In this document: in pieces, positions 1 through 8,739 of the stretch
Layout: every line of letters begins with the position of its first letter
Numbering within the stretch: the first letter of the stretch is position 1
Assembly (NCBI GenBank): GCA_947493575.1
Contig: CANLRQ010000010.1
Coordinates: 1-64,000, forward strand
Source: an uncultured Marinomonas sp.
GTDB lineage: Bacteria; Pseudomonadota; Gammaproteobacteria; Pseudomonadales; Marinomonadaceae
DNA length: 64,000 bases
Direction of reading: 5' to 3'
Notes under the pieces: model-generated
The model's input: only the letters and a program-made list of their open reading frames with translations
What the model was told of the DNA's origin: nothing
The model's database searches: none
Made by a program: the position numbers and the translations under genes

Positions 1-103
1 ATATCTATATGTTGGGTTGGTAGGTGGGAAAAGCCGGAGGCGCCTTCCAACATTGTAGGAAGATGGATTGGAATGTAGGATGTTTTATCGAATCTAGATA
101 ACC

Positions 104-124
104 AAACCCAATTGTGGGTTTTTA
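104..124 (+). terminator. Short Rho-independent terminator
   Basis: AAACCCA (104-110) and TGGGTTT (115-121) form a 7-bp stem with the 4-base loop ATTG, followed by more T. It probably ends a plus-strand transcript entering from outside the window. The rest of bases 1-103 shows nothing recognisable. Confidence 0.55.
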
Positions 125-140
125 ATAGGTGAAAAATCGA

Positions 141-551
141 ATGGCTAAAACATTAACAGGTCGTTGCCTTTGTGGCAGTGTTGCATTTTCGGTGGAGGAT
201 AATTTTTCCGCTTTTTATTTTTGTCATTGCCGTCAGTGTCAGCAAATTACGGGTTCTGCCCATGCGGCGAATGTGTTTACTGGGCTAACTAATATCCAGT
301 GGTTACAAGGTGTTGAAAACCTGATTCGTTATGATGATCCAGAAAGAAGCTTTACCACGCAGTTCTGCAATAAATGCGGTTCTGGTCTGCCATTTGTTAC
401 GAAAAGCGGTAAAGCGCTATTAATTCCTGCTGGGTCTTTGGATCAAGAACCTACAAGTGTTTTGCCTATGAGCAATATTTTTAGTGTGGAAAAAGCCTCT
501 TGGTTGGATGCTGGCATTCAGGCACCTTGTGTAGATGGCTTCCCTGAATAA
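141..551 (+). CDS. GFA/CENP-V fold zinc protein
   Basis: Small cytoplasmic protein of the glutathione-dependent formaldehyde-activating (GFA, CENP-V) fold. The zinc-binding cysteines are visible as GRCLCGSV near the N terminus, FCHCRQCQQ around residue 30 and CNKCG around residue 75. Family members are carbon-sulfur lyase-like or of unknown substrate, so no reaction is assigned. I chose the ATG at 141 because AGGTG at 126-130 lies a normal distance upstream; a GTG at 129 would overlap that site and add four residues. The full domain is present. It is followed 21 bases later by an unrelated exported protein. Confidence 0.8.
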   Translation: MAKTLTGRCLCGSVAFSVEDNFSAFYFCHCRQCQQITGSAHAANVFTGLTNIQWLQGVENLIRYDDPERSFTTQFCNKCGSGLPFVTKSGKALLIPAGSLDQEPTSVLPMSNIFSVEKASWLDAGIQAPCVDGFPE

Positions 552-572
552 AAAAAGGTTGGAGATGTCATA

Positions 573-1238
573 ATGATAAAGTCTATTAAAACGATACTTC
601 ATAAATTTATGGTGATTAGTAGCTGCCTGTTGCTGCTAGGGTCGGTTGGAGTGAAAGCGGAGGAAAAAATGGAATTGGTTGTCGATCATGTGATGTTCCC
701 CGTGTATTTCAATAATCCTTTTGTTGCTCTAATGGAAGAGGTGTGGCGCGAGCAAAATCAGGGCAAAGTTTTTGTAGGGAAACAAAATGCCAGTTTCATC
801 GGGGTGTACTTTCAAACAAATCAGTTTTATGTGGAGTACCTTTCAACGGTAAAAAATGAACCTTTTTGGAGCAATGCTCTGTATTTGGTTGTGCCGAAAA
901 AATATTGGGGGTTTTATAAAAAGCCTGCTTTATTAACGGAGTATTTCTTGATACCTGAATTTGGCAGTGGCTATCAACTGGTTAGCCCTGACTATCCTTA
1001 TTTAAATAAAGTCATAGCAAAAGACGTTAATTATTCCGGTCTTACCATACTCATTTCTGCCGCTTTAGAAAAAGAAATTACACAGATTGGCGGTCAGCAA
1101 TGGACATTACCTAAGGATGGTTCGGTGCGTGTTCAGAATGGATTGGTGCGCCCCCATGAAATGGGCGTGATCAATGAAAACAATAAGTTGGTTGCGCCTT
1201 TGTTTGAAGCGAATCCTATTTTGCGTGAGTTTTTATAG
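573..1238 (+). CDS. Exported hypothetical protein, VOC-like
   Basis: 221-residue protein with a clear signal peptide: a basic start, then a hydrophobic run ending in SVGVKA, so cleavage near residue 29. The mature part begins with DHVMFPV and continues as mixed alpha/beta sequence, which loosely recalls glyoxalase/VOC (DUF5829-type) domains. I do not recognise a substrate or catalytic residues. GGAG lies upstream of the ATG. The gene ends in TAG, whose last base is also the first base of a repeat end (GAGACCTTTGCAA). It converges with the kinase gene, with only 18 bases between them. Function unknown. Confidence 0.7.
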   Translation: MIKSIKTILHKFMVISSCLLLLGSVGVKAEEKMELVVDHVMFPVYFNNPFVALMEEVWREQNQGKVFVGKQNASFIGVYFQTNQFYVEYLSTVKNEPFWSNALYLVVPKKYWGFYKKPALLTEYFLIPEFGSGYQLVSPDYPYLNKVIAKDVNYSGLTILISAALEKEITQIGGQQWTLPKDGSVRVQNGLVRPHEMGVINENNKLVAPLFEANPILREFL

Positions 1239-1250
1239 AGACCTTTGCAA
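1238..1250 (+). repeat. Isolated end of miniature element family 1
   Basis: GAGACCTTTGCAA matches the terminal inverted repeat of the full element at 6928-7057. Only this end is left. Its first base is the last base of the preceding TAG stop codon, and the remnant fills most of the gap between two convergent genes. Confidence 0.55.
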
Positions 1251-1256
1251 GCGTTC

Positions 1257-3083
1257 TTATAGCAGCACTCTTGGGTCTTTTGGATAAAAACGGTCTGGAA
1301 CTGTGGGCTGTAATGGAAATTGACGGGTGTTTTTATAAGGCATCTTCATAAAACCTGAAACACCTAAACCTTTTATTTGAGGAATGGCTTGAACTATTCG
1401 ACCCAGAGCAGCGGTGAACTCGTCCTTCTTCGAAGGATCCAGTAAAACGTAATTACTGTGAATTTTTAAATGGGTGGGTAAGGCTTCAAAAATGATTAAG
1501 CCTGTGTGTCGAATGTCATTTAACAAGGTAATATCTTCAATGATTTCAGTGGGTAATTGCAGTAACTCGTCTGGATCTTGGCCATCTTCAAAATAAGAGT
1601 GATGGCGGCTTTTGTCTTCTGCTAATAGTGTGGGTGAGACTTCAAATGGTATGAACATGCCGTGTTCTGGAATGAATCTATCTTGCTCTTGGTCTCGATT
1701 AAGGTGCTGCGTGTTCTTCGCATTAAACATGCAACACTTAAATATACCGTCTCTATGAATGGCTTGAGCCAGTGTCACCACGTTATTTACCGCCGTGGCA
1801 AAGGGCGCTTTTAATGCAGGGTCTTGCAGTTGCAGATTGGAGTCAATAAACACATTACTTTCATCCCAGCGAACAGCGATGCCCCCAAGAACTGGGTATT
1901 TACCTAATCGGCTTATTGCCCCAAGGAAAGCTCTTTCCGTGTGTCCCATACCATGCATGAAATTTTTGTAATACTTTTCTAATTCAACGTTATCCACATC
2001 GTTCATTAAATAATGATCAACATTGCCCTCTCTTAAAAAGCTTTTACGAGAGCTGTAAACAACGGTTTCCATGTCTGATATGCCATCAATTGACCAAATG
2101 GGAATGAGGTTTTTTTCATCCGGTTCGGGAATGTCTGGCATTACTAGCCTTTTCATTTTTGGCATGTTTTTAAAGAGATAATCGCCCGCTTGTTTTCTTT
2201 GTTGGTCACTGCCTGCAAGAAGTGTTTGTAGCGTAATGGCGAATTCTTTTGGTAACCCTAGTGACGTTGCTGGTATTGCATCAAAGCCATATCGGCAGCT
2301 TTGGCCTGATGCGAGAGCATAGAGTGTTCCTGAGACACCTTGTTCATCAAAGCGGGGCGAGCTGAGTTCGCCGTTTAGTTGCTCGTTACCAATAAAGTAA
2401 ACATCGCCCAATTTGGCGTTTGTGTGTTGTACGTCGTCGCTGATTAAGCCAAATGCGTTATAACCAATGGCTTGTCCTTCGGCATCAAGTTGCGCATAGA
2501 CACTGGAACCCCAGTCGATTAGTTGGACTGTTTCACTTTCTGGGTCAAAGACAATATTGGACGGTTTGATGTCTCCATGGACAATAGGGGTGTTCATGCC
2601 ATCTGTGGTTGCATCACGTAATGTTTGCAAAATAGCGATCAATTGAGAGGCTATCTTGATAATTAAGCGAGGCGACAAACGGCCAAATTTGACGCTGTAA
2701 GCTTCTAAATCCATGCCACGAGCCCGTGACATCATTAAAATAGATTGTCGGGAAATCTTGGTGTATTCCCGTACTTTAGGAATGTGTTCATGCTGCAATT
2801 GGCTTTGCATCCAAGCTTCATCTTCCAACTTGTCCTGAATGTGCTGTGGCAAATTAATACGTGAAAATTTAAAGACATAGTCATTGCCATCCGTGGCGCG
2901 ACCACCAAACACAAATCCGTACGCGCCTTTTCCGATGAATTCAATATCGAAAAAGCCTAACAGACTTAATTGATCTATACAGAGTTGAACCCAATCTTTG
3001 ATCTTCTGAGCATCTTCATGGCTCATAAGGTAAATAGATTGGTCCTCGTTAATATAGAATTGCTGTAACGTAGGTTGTGTCAT
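1257..3083 (-). CDS. Hanks-type Ser/Thr protein kinase, C-terminal extension
   Basis: 608-residue protein. The N-terminal part holds a eukaryotic-type kinase fold: glycine-rich loop GKGAYG (51-56), ATP lysine in VFKF (K72), catalytic loop HGDIKPSN (169-176, with D171 and N176) and DWG (190-192) in place of DFG. All key residues are present, so it is probably active. Residues of about 330-608 are a domain I do not recognise. There is no membrane segment or PASTA repeat, so it is soluble. It starts 12 bases after bkdB on the same strand and is likely co-transcribed with the branched-chain dehydrogenase genes. The substrate is unknown; E1-alpha is an obvious but untested candidate. Confidence 0.8.
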   Translation of the reverse strand: MTQPTLQQFYINEDQSIYLMSHEDAQKIKDWVQLCIDQLSLLGFFDIEFIGKGAYGFVFGGRATDGNDYVFKFSRINLPQHIQDKLEDEAWMQSQLQHEHIPKVREYTKISRQSILMMSRARGMDLEAYSVKFGRLSPRLIIKIASQLIAILQTLRDATTDGMNTPIVHGDIKPSNIVFDPESETVQLIDWGSSVYAQLDAEGQAIGYNAFGLISDDVQHTNAKLGDVYFIGNEQLNGELSSPRFDEQGVSGTLYALASGQSCRYGFDAIPATSLGLPKEFAITLQTLLAGSDQQRKQAGDYLFKNMPKMKRLVMPDIPEPDEKNLIPIWSIDGISDMETVVYSSRKSFLREGNVDHYLMNDVDNVELEKYYKNFMHGMGHTERAFLGAISRLGKYPVLGGIAVRWDESNVFIDSNLQLQDPALKAPFATAVNNVVTLAQAIHRDGIFKCCMFNAKNTQHLNRDQEQDRFIPEHGMFIPFEVSPTLLAEDKSRHHSYFEDGQDPDELLQLPTEIIEDITLLNDIRHTGLIIFEALPTHLKIHSNYVLLDPSKKDEFTAALGRIVQAIPQIKGLGVSGFMKMPYKNTRQFPLQPTVPDRFYPKDPRVLL

Positions 3084-3095
3084 TTTCTCTAAAAC

Positions 3096-4361
3096 TTACC
3101 TAAGTTGAGTCAGCATAGACACTGGGTTTTCAACATAGGCTTTCCAGCGATTGCAGAAGCGGGCCATGGTTGCACCATCAATAATTCTATGATCACCAGA
3201 CCAGCTTACTTGCATAATTTTCCGTGCTTCTACTTCGCCTTTATCATTAAAGCGAGGTACCGTTTGAATGCGTCCCATTGCCATAATGGCAACTTCTGGT
3301 GGATTAATAATAGGCGTTGCGACTGTGCCACCAATAACACCGATATTAGAAACACTGATGCTAGCGCCTTTCATTTCATCAGGTTTCAACTTGCCATTAC
3401 GTGCTGCTGTTGCGAGGCGGTTAACTTCTAATGCTAACTCCAACAAAGACAAGTTTTGCACTTGCTTGATGTTAGGTACTAATAGCCCTAGTGGTGTGTC
3501 GGCTGCCATACCAATATTAATGTCGTTTAAATACGTGATTTCAGTGCAATCGTCATTAATACGACTGTTTAATATAGGGAACTCTGGCAAAGTCAGTGCT
3601 AATGCTTTCATGATAAAAGGCATCATGCTCAATTTTGCATCTTTCGCTGCAAACTCAGGTTTTAGCTCTGCTCTTAATGCTTCCAGTTGGGTAACATCAA
3701 GCTCTTCTGCATAAGTAAAGTGAGGGATACTATGTACCGATTCTAGCATTTGTTTTGCCATGATCGCTCGAATGCCTTTTATTGGCTCGACGCGATCAAG
3801 AGAGGCTGTATGAGTGCTGACTGGTACAAGATTATTTGCTGTGTTTTGGTGTGCTTCAATGTCTTCTTTGTAAACACGGCCATTTTTCCCTGAGCCTTTC
3901 ACAATTGAAAGGTCAAGGCCGCACTCTCTGGCTAAGCGTCTGACAGCAGGGCTAGCAACGGATTTATCATTGTTTTGTGGCGCTGGCTCTTGCGTTGGCT
4001 CTGGCTCAGCACAAACATCAAGTGTATTGGATACGGCTTTTTCTGTATCTGCTTGTACTCTTGTATCTTCTGCGACTGATTCCAGATCTGGCGTTTCAGG
4101 AGCGGCTTTCGAGCTTTCGTCATCCGCAATTTCTATTTGAAAAAGTGGTTGATGTACTTTCGCAATCTCACCTTTTGCATAATAGAGTTTACTGATTCGA
4201 CCTGTATACATAGAAGTAATTTCAACCAGTGCTTTATCTGTCATCACATCCGCAACAGATTGATCTTCTTGTATTTCTTGCCCCTCTTGAATTTGCCATT
4301 CAACAAGTTCGCATTCAACAATGCCTTCACCGATATCGGGTAGAATAAAATCAATTTTCAT
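3096..4361 (-). CDS. bkdB: Branched-chain 2-oxoacid dehydrogenase E2
   Basis: Dihydrolipoyl acyltransferase core of the branched-chain keto acid dehydrogenase, which moves the acyl group from lipoate to CoA in valine, leucine and isoleucine breakdown. One lipoyl domain covers residues 1-80, with the modified lysine K43 in TDKALVEI. An acidic, proline-rich linker follows. The peripheral-subunit-binding domain runs from about 134 to 171 ([16 protein letters not shown]). The catalytic domain ends with DHRIIDG, where H391 and D395 are the CoA-transfer residues. Length 421 is normal for a one-lipoyl E2. It is third in the bkd operon; no E3 (lpdV) gene lies beside it, so E3 must be supplied from elsewhere. 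Confidence 0.93.
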   Translation of the reverse strand: MKIDFILPDIGEGIVECELVEWQIQEGQEIQEDQSVADVMTDKALVEITSMYTGRISKLYYAKGEIAKVHQPLFQIEIADDESSKAAPETPDLESVAEDTRVQADTEKAVSNTLDVCAEPEPTQEPAPQNNDKSVASPAVRRLARECGLDLSIVKGSGKNGRVYKEDIEAHQNTANNLVPVSTHTASLDRVEPIKGIRAIMAKQMLESVHSIPHFTYAEELDVTQLEALRAELKPEFAAKDAKLSMMPFIMKALALTLPEFPILNSRINDDCTEITYLNDINIGMAADTPLGLLVPNIKQVQNLSLLELALEVNRLATAARNGKLKPDEMKGASISVSNIGVIGGTVATPIINPPEVAIMAMGRIQTVPRFNDKGEVEARKIMQVSWSGDHRIIDGATMARFCNRWKAYVENPVSMLTQLR

Positions 4362-4425
4362 TTAGTGGTTCCTCTTAAAAATGTAAAAACGTGTGTTGCT
4401 AATCGACTGTTTAAAAAGTGCTTGT

Positions 4426-5403
4426 TTAATAAGTCATAGAGGCTTTTATTGCCTCATACGTTTTTAACTGATCTGGCATGTATTCCTTCTCTAAAGTGAG
4501 AGGGAAGGGGGTATCTAACCCTGTTACTCGCACAATCGGCGATTCCAGATGGAGGAAGCATGTTTCTTGAATCGCAGCTGCGATTTCTGCGCCAAAACCG
4601 GATGTTTTTGGTGCTTCATGGTTAATGAGTAAACGGCCTGTTTTAGTAACAGACTGGGTGACTGTTTCTCTATCCCAAGGTAATAATGAACGGAGGTCGA
4701 TGATTTCACAGGAAATTCCATCTTTTTCGGCCATTGCTGCCGCCATTTCAATTACCTCAACTTGGGCGCCCCAAGCTAATAAGGTGATGTCGGTTCCTTC
4801 TTTAACTATGTCTGCTTTTCCTAAAGGTAACTCGTAATCTTCATCCGGAACGTCACCGACAGAAGAGCGGTAAAGTTTTTTAGGTTCGAAGAACAGTACG
4901 GGGTTTGGATCTCGAATGGATGCCAGTAACAATCCTTTTGCTTGCTCTGGATTACGTGGTACAACCACTTTCAAACCTGGTGTATGGGTAAAATAGGCTT
5001 CTGGTGATTGAGAGTGATACAAGCCGCCATTGATGCCACCACCATAAGGGGTACGTACCGTGAGGCTGCCTACATTAAACTCATTGCCTGAGCGATAGCG
5101 GAATTTTGCGGCTTCGTTAACAATTTGATCAAAAGCAGGAAAAATGTAATCAGCAAATTGGATTTCTGCAATGGCTGTTGTGCCTTGAGATGCTAGTCCA
5201 TTAGCGAATCCTAATACACCTTGTTCTGTTAGTGGTGTATTGAAGCAACGGGTTTTACCGTGTTTCTCTTGTAATTTACTGGTTGCTCGGAAAACGCCTC
5301 CAAAATGCCCCACATCCTCGCCAAAACATAAGGCGTTTTTATCGGCTGTCATGGCAATATCGAGTGCGTTATTGATCGCTTGTAATAGATTCATTTTACT
5401 CAT
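4426..5403 (-). CDS. bkdA2: Branched-chain 2-oxoacid dehydrogenase E1 beta
   Basis: Beta subunit (325 residues) of the thiamine-diphosphate-dependent decarboxylase E1. The transketolase pyrimidine-binding domain fills residues 1-180, with the cofactor-contacting glutamate in CFGEDVG (E29). The C-terminal transketolase domain runs from about 200 to 320. The start overlaps the last 8 bases of bkdA1, so the two subunits are translationally coupled, as expected for an alpha2-beta2 enzyme. A 64-base spacer without any obvious signal separates it from bkdB. Confidence 0.94.
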   Translation of the reverse strand: MSKMNLLQAINNALDIAMTADKNALCFGEDVGHFGGVFRATSKLQEKHGKTRCFNTPLTEQGVLGFANGLASQGTTAIAEIQFADYIFPAFDQIVNEAAKFRYRSGNEFNVGSLTVRTPYGGGINGGLYHSQSPEAYFTHTPGLKVVVPRNPEQAKGLLLASIRDPNPVLFFEPKKLYRSSVGDVPDEDYELPLGKADIVKEGTDITLLAWGAQVEVIEMAAAMAEKDGISCEIIDLRSLLPWDRETVTQSVTKTGRLLINHEAPKTSGFGAEIAAAIQETCFLHLESPIVRVTGLDTPFPLTLEKEYMPDQLKTYEAIKASMTY

Positions 5404-6586
5404 GGCCGAACCTCCAAGATGATTTTTTATAGGATTCTGGATAGAGTTTAATGTGCTTTTCTAACTCAGCTTTTTGTTCTTCTAAATGCCAAGGGAGGGT
5501 ATCGTATACGTCACTAAACAGTTCGTCTAAAGAAGGAGCAGAGACCTTTTCGGCTTTCTTCATCGCCTCTACAACCGTTTGTCGATGTTGCTGTTTTAAA
5601 GATTCTTCTTGCTCTTCATCCCACCAATCTTGATTAATGAGCCAGCGCTTCATTCGAGTAACTGGACATTTGATTCGCCAAACGTCTTCCTCATCTTTAT
5701 TGCGATAGCCACTTGGGTCATCCGAGCTTGAATGTGCCCCGAGTCTATAGGTCATGGCTTCGATTAGAACGGGTTGATTATGTTCAACTGCGAGTTTACG
5801 GGCTTCTTGTGTGGCTTTTAAAACCGCCAATACATCATTGCCATCTACTCGAATGGTTTTTAGTCCATAAGCAACGCCACGAGGTGCAATGCCATCTCCT
5901 GCATACTGCTCTTTGGAAGGTGTAGAAATGGCGTAACCATTGTTTCTACAAAAGAAAATGACCGGTACTTTATAAACTCCTGCCATATTAAGTGCCGCAT
6001 GGAAGTCGCCTTCCGACGCGGCTCCTTCGCCAAAATAACAGATCACACAATTTTTCTTTGCTTGTGCTTTTAGCGCGTAAGCGTAGCCAGTGGCTTGAGG
6101 AAGTTGAGTTGCTAATGGAGAGGATACCGTCATGTAATGCAGTGCTTGTGAACCATAGTGGATTGGCATCTGGCGGCCTTTCCCCAAGTCTTTTTCATTA
6201 GAAAAAATTTGATTCATAAACTGATCTGGGGTGAAGCCTCTAAATGCAAGAGCACCTTGTTCTCGATATTGCGCCATAATCATATCGTCGTCTAGAAGCG
6301 CGGCTGTGCTACCAATGTCTGCAGCCTCTTCGCCTGTTTCTGTCATGTAGAAACTGATACGGCCTTGTCGTTGAGATGCCAACATTCTTTCATCTAATGC
6401 TCGAATGAAGAGAAACGTATTGTATATTTTTAGCGCTAAGGTTTTACCTATTTCGGGTAACTCTGCCGATGGGTAGAGGTGTCCGTCTTCTTGGAGAATA
6501 CGTAACGTAGGAAGAGTTAATGATGTACTGTCTGAAAATATAGGTCGATGCACGATGGGCGCATCTGTTTTGTGGATATCACTCAT
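5396..6586 (-). CDS. bkdA1: Branched-chain 2-oxoacid dehydrogenase E1 alpha
   Basis: Alpha subunit (396 residues) of E1. It carries the thiamine diphosphate/Mg motif beginning [16 protein letters not shown] (about 185-200) and ending RNNGYAIS. The loop [16 protein letters not shown] (280-295) is the one whose serines are phosphorylated in the mitochondrial enzyme. The N-terminal extension of about 45 residues is typical of bacterial bkdA1. First gene of the bkd operon. Expression is likely controlled from the AT-rich 340-base region upstream, which holds the palindrome at 6726-6741. Substrates would be the 2-oxoacids of Val, Leu and Ile; a pyruvate dehydrogenase role is less likely given the E1-alpha/beta split and one-lipoyl E2. 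Confidence 0.93.
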   Translation of the reverse strand: MSDIHKTDAPIVHRPIFSDSTSLTLPTLRILQEDGHLYPSAELPEIGKTLALKIYNTFLFIRALDERMLASQRQGRISFYMTETGEEAADIGSTAALLDDDMIMAQYREQGALAFRGFTPDQFMNQIFSNEKDLGKGRQMPIHYGSQALHYMTVSSPLATQLPQATGYAYALKAQAKKNCVICYFGEGAASEGDFHAALNMAGVYKVPVIFFCRNNGYAISTPSKEQYAGDGIAPRGVAYGLKTIRVDGNDVLAVLKATQEARKLAVEHNQPVLIEAMTYRLGAHSSSDDPSGYRNKDEEDVWRIKCPVTRMKRWLINQDWWDEEQEESLKQQHRQTVVEAMKKAEKVSAPSLDELFSDVYDTLPWHLEEQKAELEKHIKLYPESYKKSSWRFGHE

Positions 6587-6725
6587 AATTGACCTTCTTG
6601 TTTTTATTGTTATGTCTAGCGATTATGTCGTTAACATAGTTTAGTACGGTAGGATCGCTGTAGTACTTTCTTTGAATGTAATGCTAAATTATGCTTGTTG
6701 TAAAGTTCAGTGCAGTGAAGAAATC

Positions 6726-6741
6726 TTAACGTTTACGTTAA
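6726..6741. promoter_or_regulatory. Candidate operator upstream of bkd
   Basis: TTAACGT and ACGTTAA form perfect 7-bp arms around a 2-base centre, about 140 bases before bkdA1. The arms resemble the ACGT-containing palindromes described for LiuR-type (MerR) regulators of branched-chain amino acid breakdown in Proteobacteria. The match is from memory and no liuR gene is in the window. Confidence 0.4.
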
Positions 6742-6863
6742 GGTAGTCTAATGAAGTTGACAGAAGGGAAATTTGAAGAAAGGTTTTATTTAAAATAATC
6801 AATAAAAATCAAATATTTATGGTTGTTTTCGATTTGTTTTAAGAGTTGTATTTTTATTCTGAA

Positions 6864-6905
6864 TTAAGGTTAATATCATCTTAGACATGATGATATTAAC
6901 CTTAA
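6864..6905. repeat. 17-bp perfect inverted repeat
   Basis: TTAAGGTTAATATCATC (6864-6880) is exactly repeated in reverse complement at 6889-6905 around an 8-base loop. It lies between bkdA1 and the glutaredoxin gene. No T-run follows on either strand, so it is not a standard terminator; an operator or transcript-end hairpin is possible. Confidence 0.6.
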
Positions 6906-6927
6906 AAATAGTGTGGGACGCTATTTT

Positions 6928-7057
6928 GAGGCCTTTGCACGACTACTACGATTGCTAATACTGTGTTAAAACAGATTCAAAATGCCCATATAAACTCCGC
7001 TTTTTCGTCTGTTTTTGCCTTGCCTTATCATCGCTCATGACTTCGTGCAAAGGTCTC
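6928..7057. mobile_element. Miniature inverted-repeat element, family 1, full copy
   Basis: A 130-bp non-coding element. Left end GAGGCCTTTGCACGA and right end TCGTGCAAAGGTCTC are inverted repeats with one mismatch in 15. A second, inner repeat pair (AAAACAGA and TCTGTTTTT) makes the whole element a long imperfect hairpin. ATTTT directly flanks both ends (6923-6927 and 7058-7062; the match extends to 8 bp, ATTTTGAG), which fits a target-site duplication. No transposase is encoded. The right end lies inside the 3' end of the glutaredoxin gene and supplies part of its stop codon. It is the longest intact copy of a family seen six times in the window. Confidence 0.8.
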
Positions 7058-7289
7058 ATTTTGAGAAAGAATGTGTTAGGTCGTCAAAGCCACCAACATA
7101 GCGTTTATCTTCAAAGATTTGAGGGACAGTATAAACTTCTTTGCCAATTAACTGTGACAAAGCATCTTTTGTAATACCTTCTTTATGAATATCGACATAG
7201 CGATATTTTAGCTCTTTTTCTTCTAATAACTGTTTCGCCTGACGGCAAAAACCACACGCATCGTGACCAAAAATAGTATAACGAGACAT
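7056..7289 (-). CDS. grxA: Glutaredoxin 1-like, C terminus clipped
   Basis: Thiol-disulfide oxidoreductase of the GrxA type, which reduces ribonucleotide reductase and other disulfides with glutathione. It aligns with E. coli GrxA through YVDIHKEGITKD, the cis-proline segment TVPQIF and the GG of YVGGFDD. The active site is CGFC instead of the usual CPYC. After GG only about 10 residues remain, roughly four fewer than in GrxA, because the stop codon is formed by the end of the inserted element at 6928-7057. The start at 7289 gives MSRYTIFG, like the family; an ATG at 7301 would add MDNI. Confidence 0.82.
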   Translation of the reverse strand: MSRYTIFGHDACGFCRQAKQLLEEKELKYRYVDIHKEGITKDALSQLIGKEVYTVPQIFEDKRYVGGFDDLTHSFSK

Positions 7290-7368
7290 AATATTATCCA
7301 TAGATTATCATGTTAATAAAAAGTAACCATCTGGTTGTATTTTAATCACTCTGAGAGTTTGATTGAAA

Positions 7369-7403
7369 TTGAAAAAAACTAATGATGTATTAGTTTTTTT
7401 CAA
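7369..7403 (-). terminator. AT-rich perfect hairpin, likely terminator
   Basis: TTGAAAAAAACTAAT (7369-7383) pairs perfectly with 7389-7403 around the loop GATGT. A run of seven A on one arm and seven T on the other means the T-run lies inside the stem on both strands. It sits between the ABC ATPase gene and grxA and could end the iclR-ATPase transcript. Confidence 0.5.
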
Positions 7404-7405
7404 TA

Positions 7406-7485
7406 GCAGACCTCTACATGACTATTACACTGGCTAATATTTTGTTTAAAAAGACTCATAGTTCATGACTTCGAGCAAAGGTGTT
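7406..7485. repeat. Degenerate, internally deleted family 1 element
   Basis: Left part GCAGACCTCTACATGACTAT and right part TCATGACTTCGAGCAAAGG follow the ends of the 6928-7057 element with several changes. The centre is shortened to about 40 bases. It lies only about 350 bases from the full copy. Confidence 0.6.
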
Positions 7486-7557
7486 GTTAGGGCTGATTTA
7501 ATATCAGCGGCAAACTCTCCAAGAGTTTGAGTCAAAAACTGAAACGCGCTGATTGTG

Positions 7558-7596
7558 CACAGCTATTCTTTAATTCATCAATAAAGAATAGCTGTG
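7558..7596 (-). terminator. 15-bp perfect hairpin behind the ABC ATPase gene
   Basis: CACAGCTATTCTTTA (7558-7572) pairs exactly with 7582-7596 around a 9-base loop, 32 bases after the stop of the ATPase gene. No T-run follows on the minus strand, so it may protect the 3' end of the message more than terminate it. A smaller hairpin, AAACTCT-CCA-AGAGTTT, lies just beyond it at 7512-7528. Confidence 0.5.
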
Positions 7597-7628
7597 AGTA
7601 TAGGCACACATGTTAATGTAAAAGCTGC

Positions 7629-8732
7629 TTAACGAGTTGGCACGGGTCTTTGTACAAGAGCTTGCCCTTTACTGTTAAATAAATAGCAATTAGACAGCTC
7701 CGCTCCAATTTTCAATACATCTCCATGACGGCTAAGGTTTTGTCCTGACACTTCAATTGTAAGCGTCTGACCATGACAAGAGCCGTATAAATAGCTTAAG
7801 CCACCTAGGTGTTCTGCAACATCAATTTCTACATCGAGTACAATGCCACAACTCTCGTCGAGTTCTGTTAAATGCTCAGGGCGTAGCCCCAAAGAGATTT
7901 TTTCATTTACTGAGACTAAAGACGAGTTAGCTTTAAGTTGAATTAACTGGCCTGCTACATCAAGGGTTATCATGTCAGCGTTATCAATAGCAGTCACTTT
8001 ACCTTCCATGAAGTTCATGCGAGGTGATCCCATAAAACCAGCAACGAATTCATTCGCTGGATTATGGTAAAGCTCCATTGGAGAGCCTACTTGCTCAATA
8101 TTACCCGCGCGTAGCACAACAATTTTATCTGCTAGTGTCATCGCTTCAACTTGGTCATGGGTAACATAAACCATAGTAGCGGTTAGCTGATTATGTAATT
8201 TTGCAATTTGCACACGCATATCAACACGTAATTCAGCATCAAGGTTTGATAGTGGCTCATCGAATAAGAAAACTTTTGGTTCACGTACAATTGCACGACC
8301 TATGGCAACACGTTGGCGTTGACCACCTGATAATTGTTTTGGCTTTCTATCTAATAGAGGGCCTAGTTGAAGAATTTCTGCTGCATGAGAAACTCGCTGC
8401 TTAATAACTTCTGGATCACCGCCGGTCATGCGAAGACCAAAACTCATATTTTCTTCCACTGTCATGTGTGGGTAAAGGGCATAAGATTGGAATACCATGG
8501 CGACACCGCGATCTGCTGGCGGAACCTCATTCATGTTTTGCCCATCAATTTCAAGGGTTCCATCAGTAATGTCTTCTAAACCAGCAATTAAGCGTAAAAG
8601 CGTTGATTTACCACACCCTGATGGACCTACGAAAACGACAAACTCACCGTCTTCTAAATCTAGGTTTACTCCATGAATGGTTTCGATGTCTTGGAAGCGT
8701 TTAATGACATTTGTTAGTTTTATGGTCGCCAT
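7629..8732 (-). CDS. Sugar ABC transporter ATPase, MsmK/UgpC type
   Basis: 367-residue ATPase of the carbohydrate-uptake CUT1 family. Walker A is GPSGCGKS (36-43), the signature is [14 protein letters not shown], Walker B is [15 protein letters not shown], and the C-terminal TOBE/regulatory region ends after QALVQRP. The ATG at 8732 is chosen because the family begins MATIKL at this point; a longer frame upstream would overlap iclR. It follows iclR by 7 bases in the same operon. It most likely powers the two permeases encoded divergently from 9780 and the binding protein at 20722, which have no other ATPase nearby. Confidence 0.92.
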   Translation of the reverse strand: MATIKLTNVIKRFQDIETIHGVNLDLEDGEFVVFVGPSGCGKSTLLRLIAGLEDITDGTLEIDGQNMNEVPPADRGVAMVFQSYALYPHMTVEENMSFGLRMTGGDPEVIKQRVSHAAEILQLGPLLDRKPKQLSGGQRQRVAIGRAIVREPKVFLFDEPLSNLDAELRVDMRVQIAKLHNQLTATMVYVTHDQVEAMTLADKIVVLRAGNIEQVGSPMELYHNPANEFVAGFMGSPRMNFMEGKVTAIDNADMITLDVAGQLIQLKANSSLVSVNEKISLGLRPEHLTELDESCGIVLDVEIDVAEHLGGLSYLYGSCHGQTLTIEVSGQNLSRHGDVLKIGAELSNCYLFNSKGQALVQRPVPTR

Positions 8733-8739
8733 AGTAATT

